A program made the translations under genes and the position numbers. From assembly GCA_963969595.1 (NCBI GenBank), contig OZ018408.1, positions 21,883,823 through 21,947,822 of the forward strand: a stretch of 64,000 bases of DNA. The letters run 5' to 3'. This DNA is from Neckera pumila. Taxonomy: Eukaryota; Streptophyta; Bryopsida; Hypnales; Neckeraceae. The notes below the pieces were generated by a model that saw nothing but the letters and a program-made list of their open reading frames with translations, was not told the DNA's origin and did no database searches. Positions 10,514 through 23,134 of the stretch are shown here, piece after piece (positions within the stretch are counted from its first letter, which is position 1; each line of letters starts with the position of its first letter).

Positions 10514-13500
10514 CTAGGGTGATGCAAATACGTACTTGTATTTCTGTGTGAAAGAACGCAGGTAGAATTTGGCCAAACCGAATCCACAGCTCGCAATGGC
10601 GATGCTCCCAGCAGCCCAATATGGCATACCCACTGGCTTTTCAACAGCTTCCATTTCAGAGAGTCCATCCTCCCTGAGTTCACCATCCTGAAGGAAAGGT
10701 CTGTAAAAATCAATTAAGTAATAGTACACTGCCTCCTCGTCCCAGCCAAGGACATCATCCGAGCTGTCCCGGCATGCAGGGCATTCCTTTTCCAGTGGCC
10801 ACAACTTCCTTGTTGAGTTTCCTGTCACTTTGTATTCCTCTTGAGCAACCACCTCGGTGACCTGAAATATGGTAAAACATCCCATTTTAGAACTCCCATG
10901 TCATTTTCTGGGTGCACCTGTATCCCCAACTCTCTTACATTTGCAGATAATGCCCCTTTTCGAGTAAAGAAGATTATTGGAATAGCTCGACTGCAATAGG
11001 AGATTGGACTCTTTTTAGTTGTTTAGACTAATAAGTTTGAGCATCTAACGTCAATTTCATTAAAGTGGTACGATTACGACACCAAAAATTGTCACAAATA
11101 TGTACATAAAGTTCTAACATCTAGGATAGGTATGGATTTAAATTTCAGGACAGGTGTTCTGAAGGTGACAAAGTACTGGATTACCGCCATCTAACGAAAT
11201 TGACGTTATCTTAGTAAGAGAAGCACGTTGCATTGGACAAGCAGAGAAGCGCACCTTGTTGTGGCTCCTCCATAACCATAAGACGACGTCCTTCTTTGTC
11301 AATGCCGCATCTACTGAATTTCTGGAAACAGCCATGCCACAGTTGAAAATTCTGAAGTTCACATGAGAGATATAGATCAGAATATGCAGAATAAAGTCAT
11401 TCAACAGAAAGAGTCACAAAACAAACCTGCTGGATACATTCGGAAAATGATCGTGGCATTGATCACATTGGTAGAAATCTTTAACAAATGCACTTATTGC
11501 TGATACAGCAAAGGAGCCCTCAAAGTCCTTCACTTGGACAGTCAATGAATGAAGCAGCATCCACAATCCACAGCTGCAAAATGGCAACCAGTACATTAGA
11601 AAAAGACAACCAGCCATGCGAGACATACAGAGGGCAGATTTAGTTAAAGCAATGGCATAGGAGTTAGAGACAAGGATAATGCCACTAGCTTCCATTTGTC
11701 CACTCAGCTACTTTCTAAAGGTATGCAGCTACTTTTTAAAGGTATGATAGAGAATTATTGTCAAGCTAACCGATGTAGCAATGTTCATTACTAGGTATGA
11801 AATCCACACCAAAGTATTCTAGAAAAACTACCCGCATTGGACCCTGCCAATTTTAACCCCATCAAAGGCAGTTTCTAATGCAAACCCCGCCTACTGTAAC
11901 CCGGCTAGATCTCTTGGTTCCCACTACAATATGTTGAGCAGAATGTATAAAGTTCCAGTAGAAAGTTGCTTACTTGTAACCGCGACCACCTCCATCACAG
12001 GTCTCCTGAACAAGCCACGCATTCATGAGAAAGTTTGATACATCAGGAGGAGGGTATAGAGACTTCAGACTTGGCGAGATGAATACAAATTCAAGTGCTT
12101 TCATTCTAGATGGGTACAAAAGAATAATGGTTACACAAACCCAGAAGCCACGAGGTAAGCCTGGACCGCACAATTGGTGCTCTCTCAATGCGTTTGCAGG
12201 AGGCTGGCGAAGAGGCCACCATGCCTTTAAATTTCGCAGCACTAGAACACTCCCTTCCCGACACCTGATTGACCATGAGCTCCCAGATTATATAAAATGC
12301 AGTCATGCACATTGCACACAACTTAGCAACAAAGCGATAAAAATGACACTTCTAGAATATGTCCTGATGTAGCAATGTCGTCCGCATATGCAAGGTGTGG
12401 CTCATTGAGGGAGTCCAACATTTATTTTGTACGGATACGGGACTTCGATAGCACAAACAATCATCAGAAGGGGGCGAGTCATGAGAAAGAGTTACACCTT
12501 CGTGAGGGATGATGCCTTGACAAGAGGTGAATAAATTGAATAAAGGAGCCTCGACTGGATGACCGCATCATCTGCATGGGCCATCAACACGGAGCGTCAG
12601 GGGAGTCTGAGATAGGTGAGGACTACCTCTTTCATGCTTTGATCATGCGTACTGTCAATTGGATCACCATCTACAGCTCAAGTAGAAACCCCCCAGATGC
12701 ATTCTAGAAAACTTAGTCACGGTAAGTTTCAACCATCACGCAATTTAAGACATGTTCCAAGCCTAGACCCTGTCAATTTTGATGCAGCTAGATGTTCTAG
12801 AACTTGCACCTGTAGAGAGTGGGTTTTCTAGTAAGCCACACAGTTTATTGCATTTAATGTAAGCCACATAGTCACTTTAGGCAATTGCTTTAAACTGGAG
12901 TTGTTTTTTTACTAGGTCAATTAGAAGAAGCCCTCTAACATGACAAGTGTTGGAGCTCTGTCAGTTGGCAAAAAGTACTTTCCTGTTACACGGCTATGTC
13001 CAAACGTAGGGTGTAGTATTAGATAAAACTTGCTTTAGGGTGCAGCATTAGATAAGACAAACGGCTTCCCAAACTAATACAGACAAAAGTTAGTTTGGAA
13101 ACCAAATAGCCAACCATTACCCACAAGATTTCAACGTAAAACAGAGTGGAAAAGGATAGAAAGAAGTAGAGCGTGAGAAGTTGGTGGCTTGCCTTCTCAT
13201 CCATCATGTATGAAAAAGCATGAGCAGTTGCTTCTTCCACATCAAGCAGCGGTCCAGGCATCTTCTCACGAACGACAGGCATGGTACAACTTCTCATCAG
13301 GCTCCAAACAAAATCAATAACTGTCACTTTGAACTCAATAAAAAAAACTGTTGACACTTGCTAAAATAGTCATGACACATGCGACGTCAACGACAGGTCC
13401 TTAGTGTTCCAGACCAAAAAGTTTTACAATCCCGAACTTGACAGAAATCAAAATGAGAGCCAATTACTTCATTGCTTGTTGTAAAGTTTTAGTGGAGATT

Positions 13501-15988
13501 CTAGACCTGCCGAAGCCCAGGGGCATCCGCGGAAGGTAGTCTCGTTGTGGCGATTTCTTCGTTACTTAGCGCATCCGGCCTTCTGTCTGTCAATGAGTAC
13601 TGTCTATTTTCAAACGGTGTATGATTAGAGAATGAAATGACAAGATGTTAAACTATGAAAAGCAGAACAGTAATCCCAGACGCATGAATCTAAGAGTCTA
13701 ATGTCAGATTAAGTCTATCATGCTCAACAAAGCCAATGTGAAAAGAACCTCGACAGTAAAAATACGAAAACAACATTGTAAAAGACCAAGAGAAGAAGTG
13801 TCAAAATCGCCATTATGTTGTGGAAGATGTTGCGTGCCATCTGGCCTATATGGTGCAATATCCAGTGGTCCACAATGCTATGAGCATGATGTACCACCCA
13901 CTTGAAAATGACACGACTTTTTAAGTTTCTATTGTTTGGGGATGAGCCACTGGAATTCTTCCTTTTCCAATAGCTTTGCAAGGGCCCCGATTACTCTTAC
14001 ATGCTACGATGTCCAATCAATGAAATCAATGAATCTTACACTTTCCACAATACCCTCCAACTCAGATGAAAGAAGTCAGAGCCCTTCAATATAACGACAT
14101 GATTAGAGAAGACAATTGTTACGCAAGAAATGAATAATGTGTTGTACTGCACACTAGGTGTTGACAGAACCTGTTACCACCGAACTTCTTTCACGCGAAG
14201 CTTAGGTTATTACTCGAGTGATTACTAAAATAACAAAAATGAAATAGTCTAATAAAATGAAGATACTTACTTGTTTATGCGCTGATTAATCCAGTCGAGT
14301 AAATCTTCAGCAGTGCTTACATTCCCCCCTTCAACAGAATCGAGTCCTAACTTCGCTTGAGAAGACGCACCGCCTGATGCCAGGATTTCTGGAGGTCCCC
14401 AGTACATAGTCGGGTATTTTTTAACATTAAATCGATCGCAGAGGCCCTTATTGGACTGCTCCATTTGCGCAACAAAATCACAAACAGATGTCAACCGAAC
14501 TTACTGGCGCAGGTGATATAACGATGTTTATGTCAAAGTGTAGACGATAGTCAATCCTGTCATGGAATGACAACACACTAACTAAAAAGATTGAAAGGAA
14601 TACCACAGCAAGGCAAAAACCAGGAGACAAACATCACAGTTTCATGGCATTTAGAAACTCAACGCAATCGTGGCAGAGTTGCAAGTCATATTAAAGACTG
14701 AGGGACAGAAAACCCTTACCTCAATAGCGCAATCGACCTTGGTGACAAATACCTCACCCTCATGAACTGGACTTGGGGCATTAAACAGGCACGCTACTAG
14801 CTCAAAAAGCGACTGCACGATCACACAGTAGACTTAGAAACTAGACTTAGAAACTGTTTCTCACCATGTGCTCATCAACGACTCCCTTCCTAATGATTAA
14901 CCATTCCTTTCAGAAGAACCTTGCCATTTCACTGTCTGTCAATCCCAGTTATTTTTTAGCTGTACACATTGTATTCGAAGAAAAAGATCAAAATCTCCTA
15001 TAGAATGCAACCATACCATCATTGAATAATTTCATGAGGTGAGCTCACCTTGTATTCCTGGCAAGCAGGTAACCTGCACAAACATGATTCTAAACATCAT
15101 TCAAATGCTGATCATGAAGATTGCTAAAAATCCCAAAATTAGGGTCGCAAGGACACGCAAGGGTAACCCTAAAACCCGCAAGGTCACAGGACCTGACAAC
15201 AAGAGAACAGCAAGCTAGTGGCCTCTTCTAAAGATGATTAGTCGTCGATCATAAAAGATGCACAAATGCATCATACTCACACACAGAAAAAGAAGAAGAA
15301 GACAGGCATTGATCTTAAAATTGCCAGTACACCGACACTTTTGATTCGATTCACAAAACGCATTCGGATCACACGTGAAACAGTGATAAAAAGGTTCGAG
15401 GTTTTAAGTATTTTCTCCAAAAAAGCACCATCAGTTACAATCGCAGAATGTACCCAGATGAAACTCACATCCTTGAGATTAAATCCACTACTCTCGACGT
15501 TTCTAGGACCCAGAAATCAAGAAGGGACAACGCAACCAACCACCAAGATTTGGTGAATTTCAAGTACGGGAAAGTGGAGCTACCCGAGTGGAAAAACAGA
15601 TCCCCAAATTTGCATTAAATGCAAAGTAAGGTGAATCTGCTATTCAATGCTGCTTCAATGGCAGCGTAGAGTGTTGCTCAGGGCATACCAGTGCATCTAC
15701 GGGAGAATGTGCCAGAGAAGTACATTTCAAGGGGAGCTCCACTCCCCCCCACCATTAGCATTTTTAGACTCAATGTAGCATCCCGAGAGTAAGCTGATAT
15801 TACCAAGAAGAGAAAAACTGCACCAGCGCATATGGAGTCTTCACTTGTCCTAAGCTTGCCTTGAAAATCCTGTCATAAAGCTCCACGGAGCAGTCCTCTT
15901 GGAAGCTCTGCGCCTTTCCAAGTCCGGCGCCCACCAGCAACAACAACACAAGTAAACCTATTCCAGCATAGCCCTCGCCCATCTTCAT
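10514..15988 (-). CDS. QSOX: Quiescin-type sulfhydryl oxidase, single-Trx plant form (461 aa, 11 exons)
   Basis: QSOX enzymes introduce disulfides into secretory proteins, passing electrons from a thioredoxin domain to an ERV/ALR FAD domain and on to O2. Inferred exons (high to low): 15988-15804, 15073-15049, 14812-14720, 14455-14271, 13292-13193, 12571-12498, 12264-12135, 12005-11974, 11573-11427, 11321-11255, 10861-10514; the frame closes throughout. The first ATG is followed by a signal peptide (about residues 1-30). Residues 62-66 read WLPAC, where the family has WCPAC. KVDCAIE, KKYPTMYWGPP, RHHPSRRCREGS, the FAD-site CDQC (311-314), LWLWRSHNK and the C-terminal CPAC (373-376) follow, then a membrane span near 424-446 and a short tail. 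The single Trx domain and C-terminal anchor match plant QSOX. Exon 2 is only 25 nt. The intron after exon 5 uses a GC donor. Introns 13192-12572 and 15803-15074 hold no other feature I can name. Confidence 0.93.
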
Positions 15989-16656
15989 CTCTTCCCGAGC
16001 CAAATCCTCACAAAACCACCTCTACCATCAAAATCTCCGGTGTTTCCGAATCCAGAGCCAAAATATACCCTCACTGCATCACCATTCGAATTCAAGCATG
16101 AACCGGAAGAAGCGCTCTGGAGGATTGGTCACGACCCAAGTTCATCAACTCACTGCCAGAACTTCAGTAGTTTCGCAGTTTGAATCCTCAGGGTCCGAGA
16201 ATTCCGGACGGCGCTCAAGTTGACAAGTTGTGGTTGCTTGTTGCGGCGATGTGGGGAGCTTCAAACGAGGCCAGCCAGTCTCCGTTCTTACTTACTGGTT
16301 TGAACACGGCGCTTGTACTGTACAGAACAGAAAGTTACAGGAAGTGTCGAATTCAGAGTTTCAGACTCCAGTCTCACCTAAGCTGGCGGTAGAAAGTTCA
16401 CCATTTGGGAAGCCTTGCATTACGGAGTATTATTTGGCGATTTTAGCTGGGAATCTGGCTGCTTGGCTTGGGTCTGATGCTGCAGTAGCCAGTGGTTGTG
16501 TTGCAATAATTTGCATTAGAATAATTGATTGTGAAATGGGGGAGTTGTCTGGGGGAGCCCCGGTTCTGGGAGGAGGGTCCACCCTGCTTTGAACTCAGGA
16601 TGGTGACAAGACTTAGACGGAGCACCGCAAAGCGCCACTTTTTCTTGTCTCCTTAA
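15989..16656. promoter_or_regulatory. Upstream region of QSOX
   Basis: This is the 5' flank of QSOX, more GC-rich than the surrounding intergenic DNA, and should hold the 5' UTR and promoter. No TATA box or other element could be fixed. The open frames at 16180-16592 look like chance. Confidence 0.4.
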
Positions 16657-16878
16657 CCCTTGAATGTCGAGGCGGACGTTCTGCGTCCGATGAATGACAA
16701 GAGAATCTCCTGTGTAGGACAGAAATGCAACTATTCATCCTCCAAATTTTGTTGTGAAAAGGAAGGTCCTTTACAGTAGTTTGACTTCCAATGAGTACTT
16801 TTTCATTTTTTTAAGCCAATTGTTCCCACGGTTTTGCAAAAGGGTGATTTCCACGGCCACCGGCCCGTCATTCAAGGG
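16657..16878. mobile_element. 222-bp TTAA/CCCTTGAA MITE, copy 1
   Basis: Flanked by TTAA on both sides (16653-16656 and 16879-16882). The termini are CCCTTGAATGTCG and CGTCATTCAAGGG. A subterminal palindrome GGACGTTCTGCGTCC follows the left end. A second copy of the same length is at 42166-42387. A TTAA duplication with a CCC terminus indicates the piggyBac type of transposition. It has no coding capacity and lies 0.67 kb upstream of QSOX. Confidence 0.85.
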
Positions 16879-16931
16879 TTAATCAAATTCTAGTTTTTTT
16901 CCTTAACGAGGTTATTCCCGTAGCAACTTTA

Positions 16932-17289
16932 GAGCATCTGCACCGGGACGCGCCAGACTGTCTCGTCAAATGGGTTGGCATGCTCGGAAGGTTTGAAGTG
17001 ACCCACACCAGTTGCATCTTTTCATTTTATTCAACGCAGGTCACTTCAAATTCTCATTGCCACCCTTCAACTTCCTGTGTCTTTGTTTGTCTGACTTGTG
17101 ACTCGCTACTGGCAAGTTTCCACCAAGCCATCAATCAACGTACTGGAGCATCAAATCGATGATTATGCAGGTCACGAATGCTTGGGGTGACAAGATGTCC
17201 ACCTACGCCTCGTTTTGCGTGCATTTGGCTTGAAACACGCCACAAGCCATGTAGTGTGTCCCATGTGGCGCAGATGGGTGGAGATGCTC
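16932..17289. mobile_element. PIF/Harbinger-like MITE, 358 bp
   Basis: The inverted termini are GAGCATCTGCACC and GGGTGGAGATGCTC, flanked by TTA (16929-16931 and 17290-17292). The 3-bp TWA duplication is typical of PIF/Harbinger (Tourist-like) elements. The element at 49227-49592 has the same terminus and a TAA duplication. It is non-coding. Confidence 0.8.
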
Positions 17290-17676
17290 TTAAGAGAAAC
17301 TGGATGCTAGTTGTTCAATGACTTTTGACACTCGGGGTAATAAATTGTACAAAATGCTTCAATTTCCATAGGTTGCATTGAAGAATATTTCAAATATCAT
17401 TAGTTGCTCTTAACTTGAGATTGTGGTCATTTGGGGGGAGATAGTGGCACTTTCCAATTCTTTTTTGTTCCTTTCAATTGCTAGAGTAGGTGCCACCAAA
17501 CAAGAAGAGGTGATTTTAGATGCTCCTATCCTAATGGAAGGTTCTTACTTGGTAGGAGAGCGCTCCATTAGTGAGACCTCTAGGTATTAATGAAGGCCTT
17601 AGAATGAAATTATATATACCTTTAGACTAGATTTTCATTGCTCATAGAGCATTCATAACATTGTGTGAACATACCT

Positions 17677-18146
17677 CATTAGGAAAAAGATGAACCCTGG
17701 AAGAGGCCGTGAGACTTGAGAACGCAGGGAACAAAAGCCCAATTTTATTTTATTTTATTTTTTGCGACAGAGAATTGCAAGTGCGGAATGGCACGGAATA
17801 GCAGGGAACAGTGTAGCTGAGCTGCTTAAAAAAACATTAAAAAAATAATTTATTAAAATAAATTCAAAATTACAAAATTTTCAGATCTAATATGGCACCA
17901 CACATGCCATGTCAGATTGCAATCATTACAATTTTTATTATTTTATTATTTATATTATATTATATTATATTTTTATTTTTTATTAATATTTTATTAATAT
18001 TTTATTGATATTTTAATATTTTTTAGTTTTTAAATATTTTTTAAATACTTTTTTGTTGTAAATCACTATTGAGTTCCCTTGAGTTCCCTGGAGGGGAAGC
18101 TTACACTACAAAGGAGCCCCTTCTAAGGCTCATTTTTTACCTAATG
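17677..18146. mobile_element. CATTAG-family MITE, 470 bp
   Basis: The left terminus CATTAGGAAAAAGATGAACC and the right terminus (reverse complement CATTAGGTAAAAAATGAGCC) are imperfect inverted repeats of about 30 bp. The interior is AT-rich with a GGCACC...ATGCCATGTCA subterminal palindrome like that of the other copies. Its right end lies one base from the TTAA of the next element. Confidence 0.65.
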
Positions 18147-18151
18147 GTTAA

Positions 18152-18895
18152 CCTCTAAAGGACAGAACACCATTTTTTGGCAATATAGCAATTTTGGGCA
18201 ACTCACTACGAATGGAATTTTTTTTGTTTTTTCTCTGAAAATTTCACAAAACATGTGCCCAAAGAGTAGCTTTATGGTCCAACAATTTCCATAACTTTTG
18301 ACCACACGGTTAAAAAGTTATTGCGTGATATATGTGGTTATTGTTATTTGGCGGGCAACCCGGGCAGCTTAGAAAACTTCTTTAAAAATCACTTTTTTCA
18401 AAAATGAAAAGTTGGAAGTGATTCTAGAGAAATATTTAAGAGTGAAAAAGTTTGAATCACTCCATTTTGTTTAATGATGAGAGAATTATTAGGGATTCCA
18501 GTTTGTGGGTAGGTAGAGAGTCTCTGGATTCCAAACCTATCCACAAACTGGAATTCCTAATAATTCTCACCTCATTAAACAAAATGGAGTAATTCAAACT
18601 TTTCCACTCTTAAATATTTCTCTAGAACCACTTCCAACTTTTCATTTTTGAAAAAAGTGATTTTTAAAGAAGTTTTTTGAGCTGCACAAGTTGCTTGCCG
18701 AGTAACGAAAACCACATATCACACAATAACTTTTTAACCGTGTAGTCAAAAGTTATGAAAATTGTTGGACCTTAAAGCTACTCCTTGAGCACATGTTTTG
18801 TGAAATTTTCAAAAAAACAAAACAAAAAACTCCATTCGTAGTGAGCTGCCCAAAATCGCTATGTTGCCAAAAAATGATAATCTGTCCTTTAGGGA
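18152..18895. mobile_element. TTAA foldback element, 744 bp
   Basis: Flanked by TTAA (18148-18151 and 18896-18899), with termini CCTCTAAAGGACAG and CTGTCCTTTAGGGA. Nearly the whole element is palindromic: two arms of about 360 bp meet near 18520. The arms correspond to the left part of type A elements (GGGCAACTCACTACGA, GCTTTATGGTCCAACAATTT, AAAAAGTTATTGCRTGATAT). It looks like an inverted dimer of one end of type A. It is non-coding. Confidence 0.88.
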
Positions 18896-18899
18896 TTAA

Positions 18900-20123
18900 T
18901 GTAGAGGTCAAATGACTAAGAAAGTTTTTCTTGTCATAAATTTTTCTTGTATTAATCCTTTAAGGACAAAGAAGCCTATATAAGACCTTATATTTTTAAA
19001 GTAGTTTTAAAGAGTTTATTTGGTTTTTGGTGTTCATTCAAAAAATTTGAACCAACAAATTCAATGTTCTTTATTGACTATACAATATAAAGATTTTTTT
19101 CCATTTAGACCATACTTTCCACCATATGACCAATCAAAATGGGCATTCTATAGTCACAATTCTTGTATCCTTAAAGGAATAGTAATATGCTATATACTAA
19201 ATTATATCAAATATAGGAGAAATTTGACAACATTGAATCATTCAAATTTAAAACCCAATTTTATTCATGTAAAATGAATCAAGTTTCATTATTCACTTCA
19301 ATTCCTAAAATATATACTCTCTTTGTCTCAAAATAAGATCAATCTTTCCTTTGTATTTTGCAAAGGAAATACGGGTCTTATTTTGAGACAGAGTGAATAT
19401 GTCATAAGAGGTTCAAACTTTCAAACAATGACTTAGAAAAAGAGGACCGATCTTCTATTTTCAAGTAATTTCATCAATAGATGTAGAAGATTGATATAAC
19501 AAACAATAGTTGCTAGAATTTCAATTGCTCTACTAAGTGACACTCCAATTCCAAATCCTAATGTAGGCAAAAATGTTAAGTGATGCAAATAAATACAACA
19601 CAAAGGTACAATGAGAGTCAGAGTACCTATATTGAAGTGAAAATTGGCAATTTTAAGAATAGTCCACATTCATTGACCTAAATCCAATCCAGCTTCTTAA
19701 ATTTTACAATGACAAATTTAGGTAATCATTTAGAAAATATATAGAAGCTGAATTAAACTAAATTAGGATTAGAGCTCAGAATATGTTGTCAACATACAAA
19801 AGTAACATGAAAGTCTTCAACAACAGAGGGTATTCTTGACACTCCACCTCATGCTCTTCAATAAGAAACTGGATCTAAAGAGCAGTACAGAGCTACAGGC
19901 GGAAACCACAATTCACAGGGAACCTATTCTCTGTTGGTTCTCAATAAATTGAGGTTGGACATCTAGAAGGACTGAAAATGCTTGGAAGACCGCTTATAAG
20001 AAACAAATCATTCAACACGCAGTTTTTCACAAGGGCAAGCACTCGATATCTACCTTTCAACTATAACAATCGGATACAATGGTCCATGGATACGGACCGC
20101 ATCTTGCCGCTGCTGATTAAGTC
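18900..20123. other. Intergenic region downstream of PrmA
   Basis: AT-rich with one small Stowaway-like element (19317-19397). From about 19700 it should include the PrmA 3' UTR. No further feature was recognised. Confidence 0.4.
19317..19397. mobile_element. Short Stowaway-like MITE, 81 bp
   Basis: A near-perfect hairpin with ends CTCTCTTTGTCTCAAAATAA and TTATTTTGAGACAGAG, flanked by TA. The CTCYNTYNGTCTC terminus and TA target are typical of Stowaway (Tc1/mariner) MITEs. A larger relative is at 42718-43254. Confidence 0.75.
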
Positions 20124-23100
20124 TCAGGAATGATGGTCGACAGACTGATTTCTTTCTGCTGTTGCCTGTATATATCTTTTCTTCCTTCCACTAACACATG
20201 CCCAACCGTTGTCATAAGAGGCGGCTATACCTTCCAAATACTGTGAATAAGCTTCCTTCACTTGGGCGACCTGCATTCTCAGCCACAAAAAAATGGATTA
20301 ATTATGCAAATATATGCAAATAATTGTCTTAATTGGTTAATCATCACCCATTTCAACTAAAACCCAAAAACGGTACTAACGTGGATCCTTCACATGATAA
20401 CATTCAGTTGAGGTGGTATTGCCAACCTGCTCCACAAGAATTCCAGAAACCCCTACGAGACCTCCTGGTTTGCAGTACCCTGTTATTCGTCCGGCAAGCT
20501 CCACTAGTGGATTCAATAATATATTGGCAGCCACTACGTCAAAGCCTGTAAAATCCTTAGGTACGGGATCTTTTCCATCAGCAGAGGCAACATACACTTG
20601 TAATGTATCAGGTTTAAGATTGTTCAAGGAAGCGTTATACTCCGCTGATGAGATGGCTGCTTGGTCAATGTCTACCCCAATTGCATATGTAGCTCCCATC
20701 TGTTTGTAAAACCGTTTTGTTAGCATAGCTATATTTAACAACAAAAATGAATCCACCCTAAGAAACTCCTGGTGTTTGAGAGATAGCACAAGGATGTATG
20801 ACCAAAATACGTAGATGATGACGGACGTGGAGGCACCAGCTTCAGAGGAAATCGCGTAAAACGATAATAGAATCCACATCACGGGCACTCACCTTTAGAG
20901 CTGCAATGGAAAGGATGCCTGAGCCCGTCCCATAGTCAAGGATCCTATCCCCAGGACTCACGACGCGATGCAGCCATCGTAAACAAAGACGTGTAGTTGG
21001 ATGCTCTCCAGTACCGAAGGCAAGCCCTGGATCTATGATTACATTCACAGCCTTTGCATCCTGTAGATATGTCAAGGAAAGGAGGTTGAAGTTTAGAAAA
21101 TAAATCATTCCAGCAATAAGGATTAATCTGGAATATATACTGGAAGCACAACACAGCTGTGAGTTTCCACAAGGAAATAGTCCTAGAAAACGTTCTAATC
21201 TATGTTCAGAATTCACTCATCCAGTCACATTAAGGAAAGTCATGAGCTGTTGCAACAAAGTGGGAGATCTGTTGCAAGCTTGAGGATTTCATGAGATCAA
21301 CAGTCAGCAACAACCATACAGATTAATAGGAAAAGTGGTGAGACATACAGGTCGGTATACATACAGGAGGTTGGCTCCACTTGGGGACAATCCAAAGGCC
21401 TTGTGAAACCTCAATCGGCTTAAATTGGCTCTGCACCAAAAGGCACAACGAGAGAACAAGATTGAAAGACAGATTATTCATTTCATCTCCATGTGACACT
21501 TTCAACACGGACAATAGAGTCCAGACTGAATACATCTACAGGGTGTCCACTTCTGGGCACTTTTAAAACACTGTTGAAACAGTGAAAATCTTCGTCAATA
21601 TATTCACCAAGTTCCTACCCACAGAGTAGAACAAATAGAATTCCCATTCATATAATGAGTTCAACAACTTGGTAACACGAAAAGCATAAATTGAGGGTCG
21701 ATTTAAGTAACAGAAACAAAGACATACAGTACCTCAACTTCCAAAACCCAATCGCGGTCGTCCAGCTCCTTCACCTCATAAAGGGGCATTTTCTTGAGTC
21801 CAATGGAATTTGCAGCCATGGCAATGGCTTCGCCTATATCATCACCTGCTGCGAATAGAGCAGTGATCGAACTCTGCAACTCAAAACATATGATTTAAGT
21901 GTATTCAATACACATGTAAACACCAACGAGATGGAAAACAGGTGGACACGATTGCCTTTGGCATTGAGCGATAATAATGATTGAGATAAAACTCCACACG
22001 AATGGGAAATTACCCAAACTAGTAAAGTTGAAAGCTCACATAGCTTTGTCCAATAGAGACATACTTATGATCTTCAGAGTGCAAGTGTCACAACTACAGC
22101 AAGTTAGAGAATGAGCATAACCTTGCAAGGGCCGCCCAAAAAGCACGACAGCATCACTTCCATCATGGAGTGCAAAGACAGTAAGCCACCACGTCCCACT
22201 GGATTCACCAGCTCCCAGTGATGAGTGTGAACGGAAATTGACAAAGATGGTCAAGAGCTGGAGACCAATTATACAGGAATCCTTGCTCGTTGGGACTCGG
22301 GGTGAGAGAAACACGCATCCACAGGACTGTTTACCTCTTTCCAAAGCTGGCGCTTGCCTGATTGCCAAGGAACTGGCCCGTCCGAATATATCTGCAGCAA
22401 GCACACCGTCAACAAACAGGAGTAAGGTAGAGTATCGTAAACCCTTAGAGACCTGATCTTGTCTCCAACATTGACCCTGCTACCAACAGCAACTTATCTA
22501 CTCATATACTTGGTTAGCTTTCAATAAGCAAGTGATGTAGGCATGACTTGGCTAAATGTTTATAGCCACTCATCTCTCAATGGAAATAGGGTTGTCTACT
22601 GCACTTATAGTGGTCGACAACCTCCCACTTTAAATTGCATAAGAAACTCATACATACTGATAAAATTTTGGTCTCAACAGATTTGTACCCAATGTCAACA
22701 GATTTGTACCCAATGATATCTCCACAGCTCTACACTGATCTCCCGAAAATCACACTCCTAAAAATTGTTTTAAATGCTTAAAGTGACGCAAAAAGTATTG
22801 TCTACCTTACATGTTTCCTAAAGTACAATCTAGCTGCTGAAAGTACATAAATATAGATTTTTTCGTAGGCAAGAGGGCATAGCAAAGAGATTCAATGAGA
22901 AGGTGAGGAGGACCTCTTGCTCTTGAGGTGCACCCAAATTGGAATCTTCAATACTACAAGTCGCTGCACCGAAGCAAAGCAGAGCTTCCATCAACGCATC
23001 CTGCAATCAAAATGCAAACTGGATTATCCCTATAACGACGAGGATATGAACATGAGGAGGAGGTAAGCAGAGGGGATGAATATGAGGGTACTTACAGCAA

Positions 23101-23134
23101 TGTCACCATTGGAAGAAATGCGCACGGATTGCAT
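20124..23134 (-). CDS. PRMA: Organellar ribosomal protein L11 methyltransferase (PrmA family, 325 aa, 8 exons)
   Basis: PrmA enzymes use S-adenosylmethionine to methylate ribosomal protein L11; the plant protein serves organellar ribosomes. Inferred exons (high to low): 23134-23096, 23000-22914, 22391-22335, 21873-21733, 21430-21365, 21060-20893, 20699-20427, 20270-20124; phases and the TGA agree. The N-terminal accessory part includes [19 protein letters not shown] and [12 protein letters not shown]. The Rossmann domain shows [13 protein letters not shown] (141-153), SAM motif I DYGTGSG (172-178), [15 protein letters not shown] and ANILLNPL (244-251), the PrmA counterpart of the substrate/SAM loop. 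The start is uncertain: ATG at 23132-23134 is the first in-frame ATG, but the frame stays open to 23371 and reads as a Ser/Arg/Pro-rich transit-peptide-like stretch that contains no ATG. The true start may be non-ATG or in an upstream exon. Confidence 0.92.
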
